DNA of 57,333 nucleotides from Planctomycetota bacterium. GTDB taxonomy: Bacteria; Planctomycetota; UBA1135; GCA-002686595. A program made the position numbers and the translations under genes. A model generated the notes under the pieces. The model did not search any database and was not told the DNA's origin. It saw only the letters and a program-made list of their open reading frames with translations. Shown piece after piece: positions 1-14,351 of this stretch. The DNA lies in NCBI GenBank assembly GCA_009691855.1, contig SIAI01000027.1, forward strand, positions 1 through 57,333. Direction: 5' to 3'. Within the stretch, counting starts at the first letter, position 1, and each line of letters opens with the position of its first letter.

Positions 1-150
1 GCACAGAGGCCTTTATCCCGGGCCGCCTGCGTCCGCCGCGGCGTTGCGCCTTCTCCGAGACTTGCACCGAAGTCGCGTCGGCGGCGCGCCTTGCGGCGAA
101 CGCAGGCAACCTCGGGATAAAGGCCCCTCTGCGTGAATCACACCACTAGT
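1..150. repeat. Long palindromic repeat, copy 1 (left part cut by window edge)
   Basis: This is the right-hand 150 bp of a palindromic element whose complete copy is at 16987-17154. The two copies align without gaps and differ at about 6 of 150 positions. GCCTTTATCCCG near the left and CGGGATAAAGGC near the right are the inner ends of the inverted arms. The centre, GACTT-gcaccg-AAGTC, forms the apical hairpin, so the whole element could fold into one long imperfect stem. It ends four bases before the stop codon of the minus-strand kinase gene, so it lies in that gene's 3' region. It encodes nothing convincing. Confidence 0.85.
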
Positions 151-153
151 AGC

Positions 154-3504
<3,351 letters not shown>

Positions 3505-3537
3505 GGTCAGGACACGCTCCTCATCGGCGCTGCGATC

Positions 3538-5655
3538 CTACTCCTCTGCGCGGCCCTCCAGGGCCTCGACATCGCCCTCCTCGGGCACGACCTCCAGGTC
3601 GGGCTCGCCGCTGGCGGCGTGGGCCAGGCCGTACTTCTCGAGCTTGCGCTGCAGCGCGAAGCGGCTGATGCCGAGCTCCTTGGAGGCGCGGCTCTTGTTG
3701 CCCGCGGCGCGGCGCAGGGCCTCGTCGATCGCGGTGCGCTCGAAGGACTCGACCGCCGAGCGCAGGTCGCCGACCACCAGCGGCCCGAGGGTGGGCGTGA
3801 CCGGCACATGGGCGCGCGTCAGGATCGCGGGCGTCAAGTGCTCGATGCGCACACCATCCTCGGCCAGCAGGATGACGCGGCGCATCTCGTTCTCGAGCTC
3901 GCGCACGTTGCCGGGCCAGTCGTAGGACGAGAGCGCGGCCAGCACGTCGTGCGACAGGTGCGGCGCGGGCCGGTTGGCCTCGCGCGCCGCGCGCGTCAGC
4001 AGGGCGTTGGCCAGCAGCGGGATGTCCTCGCGCCGCGCGCGCAGCGGCGGCAGGTGCAGGGCCAGCACGTTGACGCGGTAGTAGAGGTCCTCGCGGAACG
4101 TGCCCGCCTTGACCATCTGCTCCAGGTCCTCGTGGCTGGCCGCCAGCATGCGCACGTCCACCTTCACGACATGGTTCGAGCCCAGCGGGCGCACCTCGCC
4201 CTCCTGCAGCACGCGCAGGAGCTTCTTCTGCATCTCGGTCGACATGTCGCCGATCTCGTCCAGGAACAGCGTGCCGCCGCTGGCCTGCTCGAGCAGGCCC
4301 TTCTTGGCGCGGTCGGCGCCGGTGAAGGCCCCGCGCACATGCCCGAAGAGCTCGCTCTCGAGCAGCGCGTCGGGCAGCGCGGCGCAGTTCTCGACCACGA
4401 AGGGCTTGTCGCGCCGCGGGCCGTTGTAGTGGATCGCGCGCGCGATCAGTTCCTTGCCCGTGCCGCTCTCGCCGTGGATCAAGACCGGCAGCTCGGTCGA
4501 GATCAGGCGGTCGAGCTCGGCGAACACGCGCTTCATCTCGTCCGAGGCGCCCACGATCGAGGCGTAATCGTAGCGCCCGCGCTCGCGGCCCAGCTCGGCG
4601 CGCACCACGGCCAGCTCGCTGTCGCGGTCGCGCACCTTGCGCCCCAGCTGCTCGTTGAGGCTCTGGATCTGCTCGCTGGACTGCAGCAGTCGCTGGTTGC
4701 GCTCGCGCAGCTCGCTGACCAGGCGCGCGTTCTTGATCGCGATGGCGGCCTGGCCGGCGAGCAGATCGACCAGCTCCAGGTCGTCGTCGCGGAACGCGCC
4801 GCGTTGCATGCGGTTGTCGAGGTACAGCACGCCCTCGGTCTTGCCGTCGAGCTGGATCGGGAAGCAGATCACCGAGCGCAGGCGCAGCTCCTCGACCGAA
4901 GCCATGGCCGAAAAGCGCTCGTCGCGTCCGGCGTCGACCGAGAGCAGCGGGCGCCCGCTCTCCAGCACGCGGTGCGTGATGCCCATCGAGATACGCGTGG
5001 ACGGCACGGCGATGTCAGTGCGGTCGAAGGAGCGCGCGACGCGCACCTTCATCTCGCGCGGATCCTTGACGTCCTCGGCCGTGCCACCCCCCTTGCCGGC
5101 CATGAGCACGAAGCCGCGCTCGCCGCCCACCAGCGCCAGGGCCGAATCCACGATCAGGCGCAGCAGCGCCGAGAGCTCGGTCTCGGACAAGAGCGCCTTG
5201 GTCACGCGCGCGAAGGTGCGCAGGCGCTCGAGGTCGCGGCGCTCGTCCGTGCCGTGCGTCTCGAAGCCGCCGATGCCGAAGTCGGGCAGCACCGCCGGCA
5301 CGGGCGGCGCGGTCTCGGGCGCCGCCTCGCCGCGCTTGGGATCGATGCGCTGGGTGCGGCTGGGGTCGCCGCTGCCGAGCTTCTCGATGTAGAGTCGCGC
5401 GCTGCCAATGGACAGGACATCGCCTTCCTTCAGCGCCTTCTTGCCCTCCACACGCACGCCGTTGACCTGCACGCCGTTGGCCGAGCCGAGGTCGTGGACC
5501 CAGGCCTCCTTGCCCTGCTCGATCATGCAGTGGTGGCGCGAGGAGTGGGCGCCGGCCAGGCGGATGTCGTTGTCGATCGCGCGCCCGAGGGTGATCTCGG
5601 GCTTGTCGAACTCGAGCGCGGTGCGCGCTCCGTCTTCCACGATGATGAGCTTCAC
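3538..5655 (-). CDS. FHA-GAF-AAA+ sigma54-dependent transcriptional activator
   Basis: 705 residues. The start is taken as GTG at 5655 (KLIIVEDG...), because the FHA domain begins there and a longer frame to 5937 would overlap the divergent gene. The N-terminal FHA domain (residues ~20-90) carries the [10 protein letters not shown] and SSRHH motifs. A GAF domain follows at ~150-320, then a short coiled coil. The AAA+ domain has Walker A GESGTGKE, the sigma54-contact loop GAFTGA, and Walker [12 protein letters not shown]. The C-terminus is a Fis-type helix-turn-helix ([20 protein letters not shown]). It lacks a two-component receiver, so input is probably phosphothreonine binding by FHA and/or ligand binding by GAF. 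Its likely partner is the Ser/Thr kinase downstream. It would activate sigma54 promoters by ATP hydrolysis; no -24/-12 target was identified here. Confidence 0.95.
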   Translation of the reverse strand: MKLIIVEDGARTALEFDKPEITLGRAIDNDIRLAGAHSSRHHCMIEQGKEAWVHDLGSANGVQVNGVRVEGKKALKEGDVLSIGSARLYIEKLGSGDPSRTQRIDPKRGEAAPETAPPVPAVLPDFGIGGFETHGTDERRDLERLRTFARVTKALLSETELSALLRLIVDSALALVGGERGFVLMAGKGGGTAEDVKDPREMKVRVARSFDRTDIAVPSTRISMGITHRVLESGRPLLSVDAGRDERFSAMASVEELRLRSVICFPIQLDGKTEGVLYLDNRMQRGAFRDDDLELVDLLAGQAAIAIKNARLVSELRERNQRLLQSSEQIQSLNEQLGRKVRDRDSELAVVRAELGRERGRYDYASIVGASDEMKRVFAELDRLISTELPVLIHGESGTGKELIARAIHYNGPRRDKPFVVENCAALPDALLESELFGHVRGAFTGADRAKKGLLEQASGGTLFLDEIGDMSTEMQKKLLRVLQEGEVRPLGSNHVVKVDVRMLAASHEDLEQMVKAGTFREDLYYRVNVLALHLPPLRARREDIPLLANALLTRAAREANRPAPHLSHDVLAALSSYDWPGNVRELENEMRRVILLAEDGVRIEHLTPAILTRAHVPVTPTLGPLVVGDLRSAVESFERTAIDEALRRAAGNKSRASKELGISRFALQRKLEKYGLAHAASGEPDLEVVPEEGDVEALEGRAEE

Positions 5656-5756
5656 CGCGTCGCCCCGACCCGTGCCTCGAACCCTGTCACGCCTCCCTGC
5701 CACAATCCGCACGAAGGCCGCGAACCGCCTACGAGTTCGCGTGTGATTCCGCTCAT

Positions 5757-6242
5757 GTGGCTCATAGACACCGCCCGTTGTTCGGCTACGCACACCCCCT
5801 GGAAGGAATCCTAGCCATAGCTTCCAAGCCTTTTCATTCAAACGGTTTAAGGTTCGAGTGCACGCGGTGTGGAAACTGCTGCAAGAACCACGGCGCGTAC
5901 ACCTACGTCTACCTGGATTCCGTCGACGTGAGCGCAATCGCCCGGCACCTGGGATTGGGCGAAGCGGAGTTCCTGGAGCGCTACTGCCAGCAGGAGGAGG
6001 GTTGGGTCAGCCTGCGCATGGACCAGCCCGCCTGCCCGTTCCTGAAGGCCGACAACCGCTGCGCGATCTACCCCGTGCGGCCCAAGCAGTGCGCCACCTG
6101 GCCTTTCTGGAAGGAGAACCTCACGCGCGCCGCCTGGAACGAGATCGCCAAGGACTGCCCGGGCATCGACAAAGGCGAGCTCGTGCCGCGCGCGGAGGTC
6201 GAGCGCGTCGCGCGCGAAACGGAGGAGTGGTACGAGGACTGA
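5757..6242 (+). CDS. YkgJ-family cysteine-cluster protein (putative Fe-S or zinc protein)
   Basis: Small cytoplasmic protein of the YkgJ/Fli-type cysteine cluster family. It has the signature CTRCGNCC near the N-terminus and a second set of cysteines (CPFLKADNRC, then C within RPKQCATWPFW), the usual eight-cysteine layout thought to bind an iron-sulfur cluster or zinc. The biochemical role of the family is not well established. The start is uncertain: ATG 5757 is annotated here, but a good ribosome site (GGAAGGA, 5801-5807) sits 9 nt before an in-frame ATA at 5817, much closer to the conserved domain. The downstream SGNH hydrolase starts 1 nt after this stop, so the two are co-transcribed. 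Confidence 0.85.
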   Translation: MAHRHRPLFGYAHPLEGILAIASKPFHSNGLRFECTRCGNCCKNHGAYTYVYLDSVDVSAIARHLGLGEAEFLERYCQQEEGWVSLRMDQPACPFLKADNRCAIYPVRPKQCATWPFWKENLTRAAWNEIAKDCPGIDKGELVPRAEVERVARETEEWYED

Positions 6243-6243
6243 G

Positions 6244-7542
6244 ATGGGCGCAGGGGTCGCGTCGCCGGAGGGGAGCGTCGCGCGCGGCTCGGCGCTGACC
6301 TGCGCCCGGCTTCTGATCGCATTGGGCGTCGGACTGCTGCTCCTCGCCGCGCTGTTCGGGCCCGGATGGGTGGCGCGCTTCCACGCGCGCACCCCGCTCA
6401 CGCCGGAGGCGCTGGCGGAGACGGCGCGCTCGCGCCTGGCGTTCGCGGCCGCGGGCGGCGCGCTGCTCGTCCTGGGCGTGCTCCTCGGCCGCGGCGCGCT
6501 ACGCGTGCTCGAGCGTCCCCGGCGTATGCGCATCGCGCTGGCGCTCCTCGGCGCACTGCTGCCGCTGCTGCTCGGCGAGCGCTTGGCACGGCCGTTCGTC
6601 GAGCGCCTGACCACGCTGCTCGAGCCCGATGCAGAGCTCGCCTGGCGCAACCGCGCGAACGCCGCCGACACGTACTGGGGCGTGCCTGCACGCATCGACG
6701 CCCGCGGCTTGCGCGCGGGGCCGCCGGCGCGCGCAGCGGACGCGCGGCGTGTGCTCGTGCTGGGCGACTCGGTCGTGTTCGGCCTGGCGATCGCCGACGA
6801 GGCGCAGACGCTGCCAGCATGCCTCGCGCGCGAGCTCGAGGGCCCGCTGCGGACGCCGTTCGAGGCCTTGAACGCGGGCGTGGCCGGCTGGGCGACCTGG
6901 CAAGAGCGGCGCTTCCTCGAGCGTGAGGGCGCGCGGCTCGCGCCCGAGCTCGTGGTGCTCGTGTTCGTGCTGAACGACGCCACCTCGCCGCAGACGCTGA
7001 CGCGCTTCGGCGGCGGCACGCAGGGCGTTCCGCTGCTCTACGCGCGTCCGCCGGGCCTCCCCGACTGGCTGGCCGAGAGCGGGCTCTACCTCGCGGCGCG
7101 CGAGCTCGCGCTGCGCCGCGCGCTGGCCGCAGACTCCCCCGCCGCGCGCGCCTTCGCCGCGCGGCTGACGCCCTACCACCTGCTGCTCGAGCCCGATTCG
7201 ATGCGCGTGCGCGAGGCCTGGGCGGCGACGCAGAGCGAGCTCGAGATCCTCGTCGCGTGGTGTCGGACGCACGCGCTGCCGCTGGCCCTCGTGGTATGCC
7301 CCTACGCGCTGCAGCTCGAGCGGCCCGAGCTGGATGCGCCGCAGCGGGTCCTCGCGCGCTTCGCGGACGAGCACGCGCTGCCCTTCGTCGACCTCCTGCC
7401 GGCCCTGGTACGCGCGGGGCGCGAGCACGGCTGGACGACGCAAGAACTGTTCGTCGACGGCGTGCACCCGAGCGCGCTCGGCCACGCGCAGGCGGCGCGG
7501 GAGATCGCGCGCGAGCTGTGCGCGCAGGGCGTGGTGCGCTGA
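6244..7542 (+). CDS. Membrane-anchored SGNH/GDSL-type hydrolase
   Basis: 432 residues with three predicted N-terminal membrane helices (about 18-40, 65-85 and 95-115), followed by an SGNH-hydrolase domain. Visible blocks are VLVLGDSVVFG (nucleophile serine, block I), NAGVAGWATWQE (block II-like), VFVLND (block III Asn) and DGVHPSALGH (block V Asp/His). Family members remove or add acyl groups on polysaccharides, lipids or other cell-surface substrates; the substrate cannot be read from sequence. The start follows the YkgJ stop by one base, indicating translational coupling. A second SGNH protein lies at 10670 on the far side of the transhydrogenase operon, with only the motif blocks in common. 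Confidence 0.85.
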   Translation: MGAGVASPEGSVARGSALTCARLLIALGVGLLLLAALFGPGWVARFHARTPLTPEALAETARSRLAFAAAGGALLVLGVLLGRGALRVLERPRRMRIALALLGALLPLLLGERLARPFVERLTTLLEPDAELAWRNRANAADTYWGVPARIDARGLRAGPPARAADARRVLVLGDSVVFGLAIADEAQTLPACLARELEGPLRTPFEALNAGVAGWATWQERRFLEREGARLAPELVVLVFVLNDATSPQTLTRFGGGTQGVPLLYARPPGLPDWLAESGLYLAARELALRRALAADSPAARAFAARLTPYHLLLEPDSMRVREAWAATQSELEILVAWCRTHALPLALVVCPYALQLERPELDAPQRVLARFADEHALPFVDLLPALVRAGREHGWTTQELFVDGVHPSALGHAQAAREIARELCAQGVVR

Positions 7543-7576
7543 GCGCGGGCGCGCTCGCCGCGACCACGTCGTCGGA

Positions 7577-7639
7577 GCGCGAGAGGACTCGCGCCCATGA
7601 AGCTGCGCGCGCGCGGAACGCCGCGTCGTTCCGCGCGCG
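7577..7639. terminator. Two hairpins between convergent genes
   Basis: Two perfect hairpins sit between the converging SGNH hydrolase and pntB. The first is GCGCGAG-agga-CTCGCGC (7577-7594). The second is CGCGCGCGGAACG-ccgcgt-CGTTCCGCGCGCG (7608-7639), with a 13-bp stem. There is no U-tract on either strand, so a bidirectional terminator or RNA-stabilising role is an inference from position and stability. Confidence 0.5.
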
Positions 7640-7642
7640 GGC

Positions 7643-9045
<1,403 letters not shown>

Positions 9046-9049
<4 letters not shown>

Positions 9050-9429
9050 TTCTTGGCCTCGCCCTGCTTGCCCGCCTTCGGATCCTTGAACATCTTCAGC
9101 ATGCGGTCCGTGATCAGGAAGCCGCTGACGATGTTGGTCACCGAGGCGAACAGCGCGATCGCGCCGAGGACCTTGATCTCGACCGGGAAGTCCCCGCCGG
9201 CCACCAGGATCGCGCCCACCACGGCGATGGCCGAGATGGCATTGGTCAGCGACATCAGCGGCGTGTGCAAGAGGCGTGAGACGCGCTTGATCACGCCGAT
9301 GCCTATGAAAGTCGAGAGCACGAACACGAACAGCATCGACCAGTAGTCGAGCTTGGGCTCGACGGCCGCGGGCGCGCTGGCCTCGGGGGCGCGCACCTCC
9401 TGGTAGGCGACGAGCTCGGGCTCGGGCAT
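9046..9429 (-). CDS. pntAB: NAD(P) transhydrogenase subunit alpha part 2 (membrane)
   Basis: 127 residues, the small membrane subunit found when PntA is split in two, as in Rhodospirillum rubrum-type enzymes. After a Pro/Ala/Glu-rich N-terminus there are three to four hydrophobic helices (MLFVFVLSTFIGIGVI, AISAIAVVGAILVAGG, VLGAIALFASVTNIVSGF) and the conserved tail FLITDRMLKMF. The ATG at 9429 shares its A with the TGA of pntAA, and its stop overlaps the pntB start. A longer frame running into pntAA is a shadow of that gene. Confidence 0.95.
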
Positions 9430-10568
9430 CACGCGCGCTTCTCCGCCGCCAGGGCCTGCGCGGTGGGCGCGTGGTTCACCTCGCCCGCGTGCGTCAGGCG
9501 GCAGCCGACCAGGACCTCGTCGCTCCAGTCGGGCGCCAGCTTGCCCTCCTTGTCGAGCAGCAGCTTGACCAGCGCGAGCACGTTCTTGGCGTACAGCTCG
9601 CTGGCGTGCTGCGGCACGGTCGCGGGCAGATTGGAGAGGCCGACGATCGTGACGCCGTCCTTCTCGACCACCTTGCCGGGCTCGGAGAGCTCGCAGTTGC
9701 CCCCCGAATCCACGGCCAGATCGACGATCACCGCGCCGGCCTTCATCGAGCGCACCATGGCCTGGTCCACCAGGCGCGGCGCCTTCTTGCCGGGGACCTG
9801 CGCGGTGGTGATCACGAGGTCGGCTTCGGCCACGCGCCTGGCGACCTCCTCGCGCTGGCGCGCCAGGAACTCGGGCGTCTGCTCCTTGGCGTAGCCGCCG
9901 GCGCCCTCCATGTCGGCCGCGCCCGGCACGCTGATGAACACCGCGCCGAGGCTCTCGACCTGCTCCTTGGCCGCCATGCGCACGTCGGTCGCCTCGACCT
10001 TGCAGCCCAGGCGGCGCGCGGTGGCGATGGCCATCAGCCCGGCCACGCCAGCGCCGAACACGACCACCTTGGCCGGCTGCACGGTGCCGGCCGCGGTCAT
10101 GAGCATCGGGCACAGCTTCTTCAGGTGCACCGCGCCCAGTAGCACGCCCTTGTAGCCGGCCACGGTGGCCTGCGAGGAGAGCGCGTCCATGGACTGCGCG
10201 CGGCTGATGCGCGGCACGAGCTCCATCGCCAGGGCCGTGACGCCGCGCTCGCGCAGGCTGGCGACGAGCTCGAGTTCCTTGTGCGGGGCCAGGAACGAGA
10301 CCAGCAGGCCCCCGCTCTTCAAGCGCGCGGCCTCGGCCAGCGTGGGCGGCTGGACCTTGAGCACGACGTCGCTCTGCCAGCCCTCCGCGCCGACGATTCG
10401 CGCCCCCGCCGCGGCGTAGACCGCGTCGGAGAAGCCCGCCGCGAGGCCCGCGCCGCGCTCCACCAGCAGCTCGACCTTGGCCTGCGCGAAGCGCTTGGCG
10501 GTCTCGGGCGAGACCGCCACGCGTGTCTCCCCCGGGCGGGTTTCCTGCGCTGCGAAGGCCGTGGTCAT
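9429..10568 (-). CDS. pntAA: NAD(P) transhydrogenase subunit alpha part 1 (NAD-binding)
   Basis: 379-residue soluble NAD(H)-binding domain I of transhydrogenase, related to alanine dehydrogenase. It shows the N-terminal ETRVAVSPET motif, SFLAPHKELE, the Rossmann motif VVVFGAGVAGLMAIATARRLG followed by an acidic residue (EATDVR), and the conserved ITTAQVPGKKAPRLV and VIVDLAVDSGGNCE motifs. It is the first gene of the operon pntAA-pntAB-pntB. A 101-bp gap separates it from the divergent SGNH gene. The final segment LAAEKRA ends in the overlapping start of pntAB. Confidence 0.96.
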   Translation of the reverse strand: MTTAFAAQETRPGETRVAVSPETAKRFAQAKVELLVERGAGLAAGFSDAVYAAAGARIVGAEGWQSDVVLKVQPPTLAEAARLKSGGLLVSFLAPHKELELVASLRERGVTALAMELVPRISRAQSMDALSSQATVAGYKGVLLGAVHLKKLCPMLMTAAGTVQPAKVVVFGAGVAGLMAIATARRLGCKVEATDVRMAAKEQVESLGAVFISVPGAADMEGAGGYAKEQTPEFLARQREEVARRVAEADLVITTAQVPGKKAPRLVDQAMVRSMKAGAVIVDLAVDSGGNCELSEPGKVVEKDGVTIVGLSNLPATVPQHASELYAKNVLALVKLLLDKEGKLAPDWSDEVLVGCRLTHAGEVNHAPTAQALAAEKRA

Positions 10569-10669
10569 CGTTGATGGAGGGAGTTGAAGGCCGAAGAGGA
10601 TAGCGAGGGGGGCGCGTGTCCACCACCGCCCGAGGGGCGGCGACGGGCGCGGAGCGTAGATTGGTCCCG

Positions 10670-11740
10670 ATGCGGAAGCTGCTGTTGCTCGGGCTGACGA
10701 GCCTGTTCGTCGTGCTGCTCGCGTTCGAGGGACTCGTGCGCCTGCGCCAGTGGCAGCGCTACGGCACGACCCTGCCGACCTACTACCGCTTCGTGGACGA
10801 TCCCGAGAGCGGCCTGCGCATCCCCGAGCCGCTGAGCTCGGTGGGTCCGATCAAGATCAACTCGCTGGGCTTCCGTGGACCGGAGCTCAAGCGCCCGAAG
10901 CCGCCCGCGCGCGTGCGCGTGGCCTTCCTGGGCGGATCGACGACCTTCTGCGCCGAGGCTTCGAGCTTCGCGGCCACCTGGCCCGAGCTGGTGCTCGCCG
11001 GCCTGCGCGCCGACGCGCCCGAGCTCGAGTTCGACGCCGTGAACTGCGGCGCGGGCGGCTTCACCACGGCCGAGTCGCGGATCAACCTGGAGCGCCGCGT
11101 GGCGCCGCTCCAGCCCGACGTGATCGTCTACTACGAGGCCACCAACGACCTGACGCGCGACGCGCGCAAGGCAGCCATCGCCGTGGGCCTGTACGAGGCC
11201 CGCGAGAGGGACCACGCGCGCCTGGGGGACTGGTGGCTGACTTACTTCCTGGTCGAGAAGAACCTGCGCCAGTACCTCGAGGCGCGCGGCGGGGAGGAGC
11301 ACAAACTAAACGTCGAGCCGCGCGAGCTCTCGCGGGGCTTCGAGGAGCGGCTGACGGAGCTCTTGACCAGCGCCAAGCAGCACGCCCTGGTGGTCGCCAT
11401 CGCGACCTTCGCCGTGCGCATGCGGCCCGAACAGACCGCCGAGGTGCAGCGTGCCGCGGCGGCCTCGGCGCTCTTCTACATGCCCTTCCTGGACCTGCCG
11501 AGCCTGCTGGCTGACTACGCCGAGTACAACCGCGTGATCCGCGGGGTGGCGCACGCCCTGGACGTGATCCTGATCGAGGGCGAGACCTCGATCCCGGGCG
11601 ATCGCGAGCACTTCGCCGACTCGGTCCACCTGCGCGATCCGGGCTTGCGCTTGCAGGCGGATCGCGTGCTGGCGGGGCTCCTCGCCGCCCCGGCCTACCG
11701 GCAGCTCGTGGAGCAGCGCCGCGCGCTGCGCGCACGCTGA
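10670..11740 (+). CDS. SGNH-hydrolase-like protein with N-terminal membrane anchor
   Basis: 356 residues starting at MRKLLLLGL, which gives a clean N-terminal hydrophobic helix (residues ~4-22); an upstream in-frame GTG at 10616 would add a charged, poorly conserved extension. The SGNH blocks are FLGGSTTF (serine nucleophile in a GGST variant of block I), NCGAGGFTTAESRINLE (block II), EATNDL (Asn, block III) and DSVHL (Asp and His, block V). The fold is typical of esterases or acyltransferases that act on exported polysaccharide; the substrate is unknown. It faces away from the pnt operon and precedes the duplicated choice-of-anchor units. A GC-rich hairpin region after the stop (CCGGGAggTCCCGG around 11763-11776) could end its transcript. 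Confidence 0.75.
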   Translation: MRKLLLLGLTSLFVVLLAFEGLVRLRQWQRYGTTLPTYYRFVDDPESGLRIPEPLSSVGPIKINSLGFRGPELKRPKPPARVRVAFLGGSTTFCAEASSFAATWPELVLAGLRADAPELEFDAVNCGAGGFTTAESRINLERRVAPLQPDVIVYYEATNDLTRDARKAAIAVGLYEARERDHARLGDWWLTYFLVEKNLRQYLEARGGEEHKLNVEPRELSRGFEERLTELLTSAKQHALVVAIATFAVRMRPEQTAEVQRAAAASALFYMPFLDLPSLLADYAEYNRVIRGVAHALDVILIEGETSIPGDREHFADSVHLRDPGLRLQADRVLAGLLAAPAYRQLVEQRRALRAR

Positions 11741-11920
11741 GCGCCCTCCGACCGGTCCGCGACCGGGAGGTCCCGGCCAGACCCCGCCGAAGCGAAAGAA
11801 AGTCACGTCTCGGCGCCGGCGGCAATTGTCCTCGATCCAGGATTGCGGGCCCGTCTCCGCTCGCGCATCCTGGGTGCTCGGCTCGCGTCCCCCTCCCCCT
11901 GTCGTAGCCCCAGAGCCCCA

Positions 11921-14329
11921 ATGAAACTGAGCCTCCTGGCCCTCGGAGTGAGCATCCTCGTTTCCGCTCCTGCCCTCGCCGGCGAAGGCGTGGATCTCTC
12001 GAAGCGCGCGCCGTACCCGAATCCGCGCCACAGCGGTCAGGGTCGCGTGCCCTTCACCGCGAACAACGTCCAGCTGATGGGCTGGAAGACGCTGTCGGAC
12101 TTCGCCGGCGGCAACACCTCGGGCAACGACTGCTGGGGCTACACCAGCCCCGCGGGTCGTGAGTACGCGATCATCGGCCTGTCGAACGGCACGGGCTTCG
12201 TCGAGGTCACCGACCCGGGCGCGCCCGTGATCGTGGACTTCAAGGTGCACAACAGCTCGCCCAGCCTGTGGCGCTGCATCAAGGTCTACGGCGCCTTCGC
12301 CTACGCCGGCAGCGAGGCCGGCGGCGGGGTGCAGATCTTCAACATGACGAACATCGACTCCGGACTGGTCACGGCGGGCTCGATCACCGGTTCCTCGTGT
12401 TCGACGGCGACGCACACGCTCGCGCTCGACACGACCTCGGGCTTCCTGTACCGCTCGGGCGGCGGCGGCTCCTGCGGCGGCGTCTATCAGGGGCTGCAGA
12501 TCTACAGCCTCGCGAACCCGGCCGCGCCCGCCCTGGTCGGGCAGTGGAACACGGGCCGCTACGTGCACGAGTGCCAGGTCGAGACCTGGCCGTTCGCCGG
12601 GCCGTACCTCGGCAAGCAGATCGCCTTCTGCTTCACCGAGGACACCTCGGGCGGCACGAACCCGCGCCTGCAGATCCTCGACGTGACCAACAAGGTCGCG
12701 ATCGCGATCATCTCGACCACGACGTACACCGGCAGCTCCTTCTCGCACCAGGGCTGGACCTCGCTCAATGGCCAGAACCTGTACCTGAACGACGAGACCG
12801 ACGACGGCTCCTTCGGCGGCGCTCGCACGCGTCTGTTCAACATCGCCAACCTGGCCGCGCCGAGCTACCTCGGCTTCTTCTCCTCGGGCGCGGCCTCGAT
12901 CGACCACAACCTCTACGTCAAGGGCAACCGGATCTACGAGAGCAACTACCGCAGCGGCCTGCGCGTGTTCGACAACACGACTCCGACCGCGCCCACGCAG
13001 ATCGGCTTCTTCGACACGTACGTCGAGGACGACGCCCAGGATTTCAACTCGCTGTGGAGCAACTATCCCTACTTCGCCAGCGGCACGATCATCGGCGGGG
13101 ACATCGAAAAGGGCCTGTTCGTTTTTCGCGAGGGCGCGGCCAAGCTGACCTTCGACTTCCCGAGCGGCGTTCCGCAGTTGATCGGCCCCGGCGGCGGCCT
13201 GGTGCAGTTCAGCGTCACCGAGAACACGCCCGGCGACCTCGTCGCGGGCACGGTGAAGTTCCACTACTCGACCGGCGGGGCCTTCACGGCCGTCAACGCC
13301 ACGGCGCTCGGCGGCGACCTCTATCAGGCGCTCATGCCCGCGGTCTCGTGCGGTGCGGCGCTCGACTTCTACGTCAGCGGCAAGTCGCTCGGCAACGTCA
13401 CCTGGACCGACCCGCCGGCCGCGCCGACGCAGGTCTACCAGGCGACAGCGGCCTACGGTGAGACGCTGGCGTACCAGGACACGATGGAAGCCAACCCGGG
13501 TTGGAGCGTGAACGTCGCCGCCGACCTGACCGGCTTCAGCACGGCCACCACCGGCACCTGGACGCGCGTCAACCCGATCGGCACCGCGGCGCAGCCCGAG
13601 GACGATCACACGACCGCGCCGGGCGTCTTCTGCTGGGTGACCGCCCAGGGCGCGGCCGGGGGCGGCGTGGGCGACGCGGACGTCGACGGCGGCGCGACAG
13701 CGTTGCGCTCGAACGTGCTCGACGCCTCCAGCCTCTCCAATCCGGTCGTCTCCTACTGGCGCTGGTTCTCCAACAGCGCGGGCTCGAACCCGGGCACGAT
13801 GACGATGACGGTGCACATCTCCAACAACGGGGGGGCGAGCTGGACGCTGCTCGAGACCGTCGGGCCGACGGGCAGTGACGTCTCGGGCGGCTGGATCAAG
13901 CACACCGCGCGCATCGCCGACTTCGTGGCCCCGACCAACAACATGCGCCTGCGCTTCCGCACCGCGGACACGCTCGGCGCCATCGTCGAGGCGGGCGTGG
14001 ACGACTTGCAGCTCTCGGACCTCGACTGCAACCCGCCCACGGTCACGGCGACCTCGATCGCGCCTGCCAGCGGCCGCTTCGACGGCGGCGAGATCGTGAC
14101 GATCACCGGCACGGGCTTCACGGCCGGCACGACGGTGAGCTTCGGCTCGAACGCGGCCAACGCCGTGAACGTGCTCTCGCCCACCACCCTCGAGGTGCGC
14201 GTGCCGCGCGCTCCGGGCCCCGCCAGCGGCAAGACCGGGGTGGTCGAGCGGGTAGTCGATGTGATCGTCTCCAACCCGGGCTCGGACACGCTGCCGGGCG
14301 CGTACACCTACGTGATGAAGCAGAAGTAG
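11921..14329 (+). CDS. Secreted choice-of-anchor B family protein with IPT/TIG domain (paralogue 1)
   Basis: 802 residues. The start at MKLSLLALGVSILVSAPALAG gives a Sec signal peptide; an upstream in-frame ATG would bury it. The middle region (~residues 60-420) matches the choice-of-anchor B/LVIVD beta-propeller type: NDCWGYTSPAGREYAIIGLS, GFVEVTDPG, WRCIKVYGAFAYAGSEAG, THTLALDTTSGFLYRSGGGG, DHNLYVKGNRIYESNYRSGL. A discoidin/MAM-like segment follows, with VSYWRWFSN and DGGATALRSNVLDASS. The C-terminus is an IPT/TIG immunoglobulin-like domain (SIAPASGRFDGGEIVTITGTGF). No sortase or PEP-CTERM anchor is visible; it ends YTYVMKQK. Likely an extracellular or surface protein of unknown target. It is the first copy of a tandem pair. 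Confidence 0.85.
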   Translation: MKLSLLALGVSILVSAPALAGEGVDLSKRAPYPNPRHSGQGRVPFTANNVQLMGWKTLSDFAGGNTSGNDCWGYTSPAGREYAIIGLSNGTGFVEVTDPGAPVIVDFKVHNSSPSLWRCIKVYGAFAYAGSEAGGGVQIFNMTNIDSGLVTAGSITGSSCSTATHTLALDTTSGFLYRSGGGGSCGGVYQGLQIYSLANPAAPALVGQWNTGRYVHECQVETWPFAGPYLGKQIAFCFTEDTSGGTNPRLQILDVTNKVAIAIISTTTYTGSSFSHQGWTSLNGQNLYLNDETDDGSFGGARTRLFNIANLAAPSYLGFFSSGAASIDHNLYVKGNRIYESNYRSGLRVFDNTTPTAPTQIGFFDTYVEDDAQDFNSLWSNYPYFASGTIIGGDIEKGLFVFREGAAKLTFDFPSGVPQLIGPGGGLVQFSVTENTPGDLVAGTVKFHYSTGGAFTAVNATALGGDLYQALMPAVSCGAALDFYVSGKSLGNVTWTDPPAAPTQVYQATAAYGETLAYQDTMEANPGWSVNVAADLTGFSTATTGTWTRVNPIGTAAQPEDDHTTAPGVFCWVTAQGAAGGGVGDADVDGGATALRSNVLDASSLSNPVVSYWRWFSNSAGSNPGTMTMTVHISNNGGASWTLLETVGPTGSDVSGGWIKHTARIADFVAPTNNMRLRFRTADTLGAIVEAGVDDLQLSDLDCNPPTVTATSIAPASGRFDGGEIVTITGTGFTAGTTVSFGSNAANAVNVLSPTTLEVRVPRAPGPASGKTGVVERVVDVIVSNPGSDTLPGAYTYVMKQK

Positions 14330-14351
14330 CCCGGACGCGCCCCGGACACCA

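Noticed and set aside
5720..5740. GCGAAC-N9-GTTCGC inverted repeat as a LexA box
   Set aside because: The spacing does not match either the CGAAC-N4-GTTCG or the GTTC-N7-GTTC form. It is probably chance in GC-rich DNA.
3538..5937. Longer start (5937) for the FHA-sigma54 activator
   Set aside because: The extra 94 codons are Arg-rich, have no homology features and overlap the divergent YkgJ gene and its promoter.
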